Positions 20,096-26,572 of a stretch of 64,000 nt of DNA are shown piece after piece. The stretch comes from Paenibacillus amylolyticus (GTDB taxonomy: Bacteria > Bacillota > Bacilli > Paenibacillales > Paenibacillaceae). The position numbers and the translations under genes were made by a program. How positions within the stretch are numbered: position 1 is the first letter of the stretch; the number at the start of each line of letters is the position of its first letter. The stretch covers positions 414,440 to 478,439 of the forward strand of contig NZ_RIAS01000003.1 in assembly GCF_003719335.1 (NCBI RefSeq). The letters run 5' to 3'. Below the pieces are notes generated by a model. That model worked only from the letters and a program-made list of their open reading frames with translations, had not been told where the DNA came from and did not search any database.

Positions 20096-21016
20096 TTAGT
20101 TTTGTACAGCTGCTTGTTTGGTTGTTCTGTAGAAGTCCTCTAATGAGCTTTTTTCCTTAAAAAATTCCTGAATTTCTATGCCATGCTGCATTAAAACTTG
20201 CAACGGCTGTTTAATAACCTCCGATTCAACCATGAATGTCACAGACTGCTCAGTATGATTCACCACCGTAATTCCTTCAATACCCTGAAGAATACTCACC
20301 ACCAATTGTGAGTTGTCACAGGTAACAATGTAACGTTCGCTGATTCCAGTGATAGTCTGAAGTGCTTGATCTGCTACAATTCGGCCTTGGTGTATCATAA
20401 TAACCTGATCTGCGATCTTCTCTAAATCAAACAAATCATGAGAACTGATGAGAATCGAAGTGCCCCGATCGGAACAGATTTCGCTGAGTTTGTCTCTTAA
20501 AAAAATTTTGGAGTCTGGATCAAGGCCGTTAAAGGGCTCGTCTAGAATAAGCAACTCAGGCTCGTGTACTAATTCACGTATAATCATAAGTTTTTGTTTC
20601 ATACCTTTGGAAAAACGTCCGACCTTTAAAGAAGTCTTTAATTCGAAATGTTGTACAAGTCTGTTGTAGCGTTCTGCAATTTTATCTTTTTCCATTCCGC
20701 GCAGGCTCGCAAAAAAAAGGACGTTCTCCCAGGCCGACATTTCACTATACAGCCCTCCCTCGTCAAACACGATACCAAATCGGTTCCTGTTCTTCTGACT
20801 CATGTTATACGCCGGCTCGCCAAAAATGGAACATCCCCCTGTTGTAGGAGGGTAAAGTCCTGTAATGCAGCGAATCGTTGACGTTTTGCCCGCTCCGTTC
20901 TCCCCGATCAAAGCGCAGATTTGCCCGGAGTGCGTAGTGATGTCAATATTTTTGAGCACATGGCTTCCCTGTAGGTTCAGATTTAATCCACGTGTTTCAA
21001 TAATCTGAGATCCCAT
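20096..21016 (-). CDS. ABC transporter ATP-binding protein, self-immunity type
   Basis: This 306-residue ATPase has a Walker A GENGAGKTS, a signature region GRFSKGMKQK, Walker B LLILDEP and the H-loop ISSHD. The C-terminal 85 residues form an extra domain, typical of BcrA-like ATPases. It is 25 bases after the exporter gene and directly before the permease gene, so the pair forms a second transporter in the RiPP cluster, most likely for immunity. Confidence 0.85.
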   Translation of the reverse strand: MGSQIIETRGLNLNLQGSHVLKNIDITTHSGQICALIGENGAGKTSTIRCITGLYPPTTGGCSIFGEPAYNMSQKNRNRFGIVFDEGGLYSEMSAWENVLFFASLRGMEKDKIAERYNRLVQHFELKTSLKVGRFSKGMKQKLMIIRELVHEPELLILDEPFNGLDPDSKIFLRDKLSEICSDRGTSILISSHDLFDLEKIADQVIMIHQGRIVADQALQTITGISERYIVTCDNSQLVVSILQGIEGITVVNHTEQSVTFMVESEVIKQPLQVLMQHGIEIQEFFKEKSSLEDFYRTTKQAAVQN

Positions 21017-21041
21017 AATTTCCCCCCTCTAAGGATGATCA

Positions 21042-22742
21042 CTAACGGTCTTCATTTTTCATATAAAACTGCTGCCCACCATCTTCTCTGGATGATTCAC
21101 CAAGATTTAAAGGTTTGCCTAAATAGAACAAATCGGGATCATGGGAGATGACAACCAGAATCTTATAGAACGCTTCATTCTCTATCATTTGAATAACTCT
21201 GCTCTTCATGATAGCATCCATGTTCGCTGTTGGTTCATCTAAAATCACCATTTCTTTATTTGCGAGCACCGTTCTTAAAAAAGCAATCATTTGTCTCTGA
21301 CCACCTGAAAGGTTAGCTCCTCCGTGGGCGATTTCCGTATCCAATTCATTTGGAAAATCGGAGATAAATGGTTGAAGCTGATACTTCTCCAGCAATGCTC
21401 TCAGATGAACTAGTTGTTCCGGCTGAGCATTCGGAAGTATGTTGTCCAGAATCGTACCCTGAAACAAATAGGTCTTCTGTGATATGTAGGAAACTCTTCT
21501 GCGCAGATCAGATAGCTTAAGACATGATATATCCATGCCATTATAAAGGATCGTTCCCTTATTCACAGGGTAAAGACCTAGAAGCAATTTAACAAAGGTG
21601 GTTTTGCCCGAGCCATTGGCTCCATTCAAAATAACGATATCACCTGTAAACAGGTTGACATTAAGCTGATCCAGCACAGATCGCTTTTCAATTCCGGAAA
21701 TATATGCATAGGAGATATTATGGATGTTAACCGAATGAATAGGTTCGGAGAGAACCATCCGTCTTCCAAACTCCTCATCCTTATTATCCATATACTCCCT
21801 TACTCTATCAATACTAACCATTATAGGATTTATAGTTACTCCAAAGGTAGCCACAGCCTGGACATTTCCCAGTACTTTTGCAAGGTAACCTGTGAAAGAT
21901 ACATATTCACCTAAAGTTAGCGTTTTCCCCAAAATCATGATTCCGGAGAACAGTAATACTATAGCTCCGGATAAGGAACTGAGAAGTGAAGAACTTTCCA
22001 TGTATCCGTTAATGTTTCTGTTCTGTTTCAGAATCGCAGTAATGACCTGATCCGTTTTGGTATAAATCCGTGATATGTAGCGCTGCTTGGCCCCCTGAAC
22101 TTTAATTTCCTCAATTCCGTTAAGGGTCTCAAACATAACTCCCGCCATCTCAGCTGAGCTTTCACTGACTTTTCTTGTGCTATCACTCATCCGTCGACTG
22201 TACCAGACAGTAACAACAACATATAGAGGAATAATGGCCAGAACAATAAGCGATAGCTTCCAATGGATTCGCACGAGCAAAATAACCGAGATCACACCGT
22301 CCAATACCCCAATGAGAATGTTAATTACAGATGGAGAAAAAAGACTCCCTATACTTCCACTCTCTGAAATCCTTGACATCAGATAACCTTTATCATGTTT
22401 GTCGATGAACTCCATAGGCATATCTACCGTATGTCCAATCATCTTCATTCGAAGCACATTCGAAGCACGAGTTCCCGCCTTGACAATATAGTATTTACCT
22501 ATAAGAGAGAGAACGTATCTTATGACATGAAGACAGATAATAATGATGACCTGTTGATAGAGAAAATGCGTAGTTCCCTGTGGTGAAGAAAGATTATCGA
22601 TAATTTTGCCTGTAATAAGCGGAATTGGCATCGCAATTAGGGATACCATTGCCAAAGCTCCAAAAGAGAGTACCAGAAGCAACCTGCTGCCCTCAAGATA
22701 CGGCCTGAGGTACATAAGGTTGCTAAACATTTTTTTCATCAT
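21042..22742 (-). CDS. ABC exporter (fused membrane and ATPase domains) of the RiPP cluster
   Basis: The 566-residue half-transporter has six N-terminal membrane helices (about residues 20-310) and an ATPase domain (about 340-560) with Walker A GANGSGKTT, signature LSGGQRQ, Walker B MVILDEP and H-loop VISHD. There is no C39 peptidase domain, so it cannot itself cut off a leader. The ATG overlaps the stop of the 53-codon gene upstream (TAATG), showing translational coupling. It likely exports the mature peptides. Confidence 0.88.
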   Translation of the reverse strand: MMKKMFSNLMYLRPYLEGSRLLLVLSFGALAMVSLIAMPIPLITGKIIDNLSSPQGTTHFLYQQVIIIICLHVIRYVLSLIGKYYIVKAGTRASNVLRMKMIGHTVDMPMEFIDKHDKGYLMSRISESGSIGSLFSPSVINILIGVLDGVISVILLVRIHWKLSLIVLAIIPLYVVVTVWYSRRMSDSTRKVSESSAEMAGVMFETLNGIEEIKVQGAKQRYISRIYTKTDQVITAILKQNRNINGYMESSSLLSSLSGAIVLLFSGIMILGKTLTLGEYVSFTGYLAKVLGNVQAVATFGVTINPIMVSIDRVREYMDNKDEEFGRRMVLSEPIHSVNIHNISYAYISGIEKRSVLDQLNVNLFTGDIVILNGANGSGKTTFVKLLLGLYPVNKGTILYNGMDISCLKLSDLRRRVSYISQKTYLFQGTILDNILPNAQPEQLVHLRALLEKYQLQPFISDFPNELDTEIAHGGANLSGGQRQMIAFLRTVLANKEMVILDEPTANMDAIMKSRVIQMIENEAFYKILVVISHDPDLFYLGKPLNLGESSREDGGQQFYMKNEDR

Positions 22743-22903
22743 TAATTTTTGAACATGCCAATAATCATAAATGTTGCAATATACAGGACAAAAACGATGG
22801 CCAGAATCATGCTCATCCTGCTTTTGTTCTTGACCTTCCTGTTCAGAAAGACCGTCAGTATACCTATGGCCACAATACTTAAAACCATAATTATATTGTT
22901 CAT
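22742..22903 (-). CDS. Small two-helix membrane protein, candidate immunity factor
   Basis: A 53-codon gene begins MNNIIMVLSIVAIGI and has two hydrophobic helices (about residues 4-20 and 31-50) joined by a basic loop NRKVKNKSR. Its ATG overlaps the stop of the radical SAM gene (ATGA) and its stop overlaps the exporter start (TAATG), so it is locked into the operon by double coupling. Small membrane proteins in this place serve as immunity proteins in some sactipeptide clusters; function here is inferred. No homologue was recognised by eye. Confidence 0.8.
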   Translation of the reverse strand: MNNIIMVLSIVAIGILTVFLNRKVKNKSRMSMILAIVFVLYIATFMIIGMFKN

Positions 22904-24159
22904 ACCAAGCTCTCCTTTAAAGCTTGTTTACAATACACCTTGGAGGATAATGATCCACCTGCACTACTCTCGATCGCCCGGCAATCCGAGCATGCATACC
23001 GCGAGCTACAGCTCCGGCAAGAATCTACTCTATCCAGCGTATACGTCCAATACTCCTGGTAGTCTCGTTGATCAGCAATCCGTTTGAAAGAGTCTTTCAA
23101 CACATTCCCGATCGTTTCATTTCTCATCATGGGACACACCGATACATCGCCGTTTCGAAATACGGACAACTTGCCATTCAAACAAGGATGAAAGTCGACG
23201 TTATGAAAAAAACTGAGATCTGTAAAACAGCTTTGAGCGCCCTTGTCGCTAAATAAGAGCTCGTTATACACCGGGTCATCACCAATTTCATGAATAAAAC
23301 TGAGCTGCATACCCAATGGATTGAAATGTTTATAGTAGTCTACAATCTCCTCTCGAAATATATAGTTCATTTTATTCAATACTACATTAAAATAGAAGGA
23401 AATTCCTGTTTTTTTCAATTTATTCATATTTTCGTAGAAATTTGAGAAGTCAGGATGATTTTCTATCATACGATTGGTTAAATCCTGATTATGGGAAGAC
23501 GTATGGATAACCAAGCTGACACCAGATAACTCTTCCCAGTTCAGCTCTCCTGTGTCCATTAAATTCGTATAGATAAAGATGTTACTGTAACCGAGTTGAC
23601 GCGCCTCAGCGAGGATTACCGAGAGAAGTTCCCACTTCAACAAAGGCTCTCCACCAATGATATGCAATGATCTGCATCCCATCTTATGGCTCTGCTGCAA
23701 TACGATACGATAATCCTTCTCCTCCATAAGATTATCTTGACTAAACCCGCCATAACGTTTACACCCGGTCATTCGGTGCACCATACTATCCGTATTGCAA
23801 AAACTGCACTCCAGATTACATTCATCGTTAATGTTGAGATACAGATTAGATATTCTTACTCTATTCTTGGCAAAATCTCGAATGGATGGCGGAAGGCCAA
23901 AACGAACCTTTTCGATATAGGCGTTATGGGAATAGTAGCTGCCCATGCCTTGCTCTATAAGCTGAGAGAGCAGGATGTAATTTATGTTGTCTACCTCTTC
24001 GACAGGTACGCCCCTATTCAATTCAAGCAGCATTGATGCGTCTGCTGGTGATATCCTCAACATATTATTTTCACTCAAATCATATAATGAAGCTTGACGC
24101 TCCCCCTGTACAATGTAACAATGTGACCCGGTTTTAAAATACACATTAGACACCTCCAT
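22900..24159 (-). CDS. Radical SAM/SPASM peptide maturase 2
   Basis: This 419-residue enzyme has an N-terminal RRE-like region (about residues 5-80, SLYDLSENNMLRISPADAS), then a radical SAM core with CNLECSFC (Cys 114, 118, 121) and GGEPLLKWE, and a C-terminal SPASM region with the series C-x16-C, then CRSCSSRYACSDC and a last Cys near the end, which should hold auxiliary iron-sulfur clusters. The family forms thioether or other crosslinks in ribosomal peptides. AAAGGGA precedes the ATG by 7 bases; a GTG five codons later also has a good site (GGAGG). It ends overlapping the small membrane protein gene. Confidence 0.88.
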   Translation of the reverse strand: MEVSNVYFKTGSHCYIVQGERQASLYDLSENNMLRISPADASMLLELNRGVPVEEVDNINYILLSQLIEQGMGSYYSHNAYIEKVRFGLPPSIRDFAKNRVRISNLYLNINDECNLECSFCNTDSMVHRMTGCKRYGGFSQDNLMEEKDYRIVLQQSHKMGCRSLHIIGGEPLLKWELLSVILAEARQLGYSNIFIYTNLMDTGELNWEELSGVSLVIHTSSHNQDLTNRMIENHPDFSNFYENMNKLKKTGISFYFNVVLNKMNYIFREEIVDYYKHFNPLGMQLSFIHEIGDDPVYNELLFSDKGAQSCFTDLSFFHNVDFHPCLNGKLSVFRNGDVSVCPMMRNETIGNVLKDSFKRIADQRDYQEYWTYTLDRVDSCRSCSSRYACSDCRAIESSAGGSLSSKVYCKQALKESLV

Positions 24160-24186
24160 TTGTATGTCCCTTTGCTAGAAACGACC

Positions 24187-25662
24187 TCAGCATTTATCCA
24201 TAACAAAACGAAACGAATCATACTTACGGTCGATACTGTCTTTATGTGCTGAAAAATCACGCATAGCATCTGGATTCTGCTCGAGAGTGCTGTATAAGAT
24301 AGACAACTGTCTCTCAATATCCTTTCTTCGTGTAGTACAGATACCTTGTATATCGAAATTATCTCCTGAAGCGCAGCTGGCGTAACATAGTCCACAAATC
24401 GATTGATAGGGGCATTCTTTACATTGTGCTGTAAATTTTTCGCTCCACTTTTCAACGATTCGACTGATCGCGTTAATATCCAGACCTTCTTCACAGTTTC
24501 CAATCGGGAATTGATAACTTATCTTCTCACACATATGAAAGGTACCGTCCACGTCTACGAACATTCGACTCCCCGGGATACAGGCGTTACCAAGGATTGA
24601 AGAGTAGTTTCTGCCATATGGGTTAATGTTACGGTTATGGCTCACTTTAAGACTGGAGCCAAAGAGTCTCTCTTTGAAGAATAGCTCGGAAACCTGCTCC
24701 TCGTTATTTGGTGTACTGATTTCCTGAAGGTATTCATCGAGCAGCACAGACATACTCTCATGAACAGCTCCACTCTCACCTAATTCAGTATCCAAAATTT
24801 TGGATAGTCTTCCGCCCATCGATTTCAAGAGATGTTTTTCACGTACGAAAAAATCGTTCATCGCAACCATATCGGTTTCATTTTCATAACAGCTAAGTAT
24901 CATCATAGGGAGAATCTGTTCCTTCCCCTGTCTCTTTATTTCTGCGAGCAACTTACGAATATTCCCATAGACAACATCAAACGTTCCCTGCTCATTTACA
25001 AAAACTCTATTTTTATCATGCATTTCCTTCGAACCGTCTAAACTGACTGATATCATGACGTTATGCGTGACTAAAAATTCAATAATGCGATCTGTAAGTA
25101 ATGTTCCGTTTGTCGTCATAGAAAACATGGTCTTGAAACCCGTTTGCTTTACATAGGCGACAACTTCTTGAATGAGATCAAATCTGAGCAGCGGTTCCCC
25201 GCCATAGAATGAAATAACAGGCTGTTTATCCGGAGCATACGCTCTCCATTCCTCAATATAATCGATATACTTTTGTACGCTTTTTAACGCAGTCTCTTTC
25301 TCCATACGTTTAAATGTATGTGTTCTCATTTCTTCATAATTTCCGGAGAAAATGCAGTACTTACACCTCAAATTACAATTCTCCGTAAGTCCAAGGATCA
25401 TCTGCGGATAAGGATAGGTCCTAAGCTCATCCAAAATCATATCTTGGCTCAGTTCCACCTCATGCAATTTGAAAAGATCCCACTTCTTCATGAGTTGCCT
25501 CAACGGTAAATCTGCTTTTTCATATATAAGTTCTCTGTCCAGTTTGTCGTGACTCTCAATCGTATGAGCCAGCTCTTCGCTTGCGGAAAGAACCATATTC
25601 GTCGCACCATCGAAAATGTATTTGTTTCCCTGCCTGGTTTCAAATACACCTATATTATTCAT
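24187..25662 (-). CDS. Radical SAM/SPASM peptide maturase 1
   Basis: This 491-residue enzyme has an N-terminal domain of about 80 residues that looks like a peptide-binding RRE, a radical SAM core with CNLRCKYC (Cys 96, 100, 103) and FYGGEPLLRFD, and a C-terminal SPASM part with cysteines in CIPGSRMFVDVDGTFHMC, CKECPYQSICGLCYASC and GIC. It resembles Cys-rich-peptide maturases and sactipeptide synthases. A longer reading frame starts at 25719, but the ATG at 25662 has AAGGTGG at the right distance and gives the normal N-terminus. It is the first enzyme gene after the two precursor genes and probably installs thioether bridges; regio-specificity is unknown. Confidence 0.9.
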   Translation of the reverse strand: MNNIGVFETRQGNKYIFDGATNMVLSASEELAHTIESHDKLDRELIYEKADLPLRQLMKKWDLFKLHEVELSQDMILDELRTYPYPQMILGLTENCNLRCKYCIFSGNYEEMRTHTFKRMEKETALKSVQKYIDYIEEWRAYAPDKQPVISFYGGEPLLRFDLIQEVVAYVKQTGFKTMFSMTTNGTLLTDRIIEFLVTHNVMISVSLDGSKEMHDKNRVFVNEQGTFDVVYGNIRKLLAEIKRQGKEQILPMMILSCYENETDMVAMNDFFVREKHLLKSMGGRLSKILDTELGESGAVHESMSVLLDEYLQEISTPNNEEQVSELFFKERLFGSSLKVSHNRNINPYGRNYSSILGNACIPGSRMFVDVDGTFHMCEKISYQFPIGNCEEGLDINAISRIVEKWSEKFTAQCKECPYQSICGLCYASCASGDNFDIQGICTTRRKDIERQLSILYSTLEQNPDAMRDFSAHKDSIDRKYDSFRFVMDKC

Positions 25663-25703
25663 TATGCAACCCACCTTAACTTGGATTAAAAATGTACTAA
25701 AGA

Positions 25704-25734
25704 GGACATCCCGCACCACGTGTTCGGAATGCCC
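25704..25734 (-). promoter_or_regulatory. Hairpin between precursor and maturase genes, candidate attenuator
   Basis: On the minus strand GGGCATTCCG pairs over all ten positions (two G-U pairs) with CGGGATGTCC across an 11-base loop. A T-rich but broken stretch follows. It would let most transcripts end after the precursor genes while some read on into the maturases, or it may stabilise the precursor mRNA. Confidence 0.6.
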
Positions 25735-25752
25735 CCACCAACAGCTCAGAAC

Positions 25753-25938
25753 TTAAAGTGCAGAGCTTGTCTTACTTGAAGTAATAGTTGTGGCTGTTGC
25801 GTTGACAGCGGTCGCACCTATGACATCGGAGATCGGCACAGGTCCATCTACTGCACATCCTGCAGCACAGCCTACTAGACATCCACCAAAGCAAGTTACG
25901 TTGCAGAGCCAGCCATTTGTACCAATTTGTTGATCCAT
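25753..25938 (-). CDS. RiPP precursor peptide 2, five-cysteine ladder
   Basis: This 61-residue peptide starts MDQQIGTNGWLC and has cysteines at 12, 16, 20, 24 and 28, each separated by three residues, then a Pro-containing turn (DGPVP, 31-35) and a tail rich in Thr, Ala, Ser and Asn. The ATG is preceded by AGGAGG at 8 bases. It is identical to precursor 1 over residues 14-51. The layout (cysteines in the first half, acceptor-type residues in the second) is that of sactipeptides such as thuricin CD and thurincin H. No GG cleavage motif; the leader can be at most about 11 residues. Confidence 0.88.
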   Translation of the reverse strand: MDQQIGTNGWLCNVTCFGGCLVGCAAGCAVDGPVPISDVIGATAVNATATTITSSKTSSAL

Positions 25939-25996
25939 ATTTACTTCCTCCTAGATTTAATTAAATGGTTAAGATTTCAATTTATATACATTTACT

Positions 25997-26182
25997 CTAT
26001 AATGCTGACTTGGTAGCTCCTGTAGAAACCGTTGTTGCTGTTGCATTAACTGCCGTTGCACCAATCACATCCGAGATCGGCACCGGTCCATCCACTGCAC
26101 ATCCTGCTGCACAACCCACCAAACAACCTCCGAAGCAAGTAACACTGCACAACCAACTGTTTGTACCAATTTGTTGATCCAT
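25997..26182 (-). CDS. RiPP precursor peptide 1, five-cysteine ladder
   Basis: This 61-residue peptide is the first gene of the operon. It shares 53 of 61 residues with precursor 2; changes lie at residues 9 and 13 and in the last ten residues (52-58). Five cysteines at 12, 16, 20, 24 and 28 form the same ladder. GAGGAGG lies just upstream of the ATG. In the part of the two genes coding for residues 14-51 I count about 19 base differences, all silent, so the pair is an old duplication held by strong selection on the protein. Two similar but not identical peptides suggest a two-component bacteriocin; activity is inferred. Confidence 0.88.
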   Translation of the reverse strand: MDQQIGTNSWLCSVTCFGGCLVGCAAGCAVDGPVPISDVIGATAVNATATTVSTGATKSAL

Positions 26183-26572
26183 GTTTTTTCCTCCTCATAA
26201 ATTGTTTTTGGAAAAATTAAAGTATCCTACAAAAAACCAACCACAGCCTCCTTTTTTGAATAAAATTAGATATATTGATCAAAAAATATTTAATACAACC
26301 AAATAATAGAATATTTACTATGAGAGTTATATAATATAAGTCACTTTCACTCTAAATTTGACAATTTTTTTCTTCTGAACGATATTATTGAGACTATACT
26401 TCAGTTGAATACAAAGTTTACTTTAAAAAGTGGGCGTTGATTTTAATAAAAAAAAGATACTCCCTCCCCTGATTCAGGCTTCGGAATATCCTTTATGTGT
26501 TGTCGTGAAATTTTCATATCCGTTTTATACTTACAAGCGATTTTCTTCAAATTTTCTTCTAAGCTTTTATTG
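26183..26572 (-). other. A+T-rich leader and promoter region of the RiPP operon
   Basis: This 390-bp gap lies between the MMPL gene and the first precursor gene, both read on the minus strand. It is very A+T-rich. Possible -35 boxes (TTGTCA near 26375, TTGTAT near 26299) have only loose -10 partners, so no promoter is claimed. A strong AAAAGGAGG near 26250 precedes only a tiny open frame. A coding-like stretch without good start lies at 26449-26575. Confidence 0.4.

Noticed and set aside
25753..26182. Precursors as ranthipeptides of the Cys-x3-Asp type (freyrasin-like)
   Set aside because: The positions three to four residues after each cysteine are not Asp or Glu; only three Asp occur in the whole peptide.
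19305..26182. Lanthipeptide or lasso peptide cluster
   Set aside because: No LanB, LanC, LanM, asparagine-synthetase-like cyclase or leader peptidase gene is present; both modification enzymes are radical SAM proteins.
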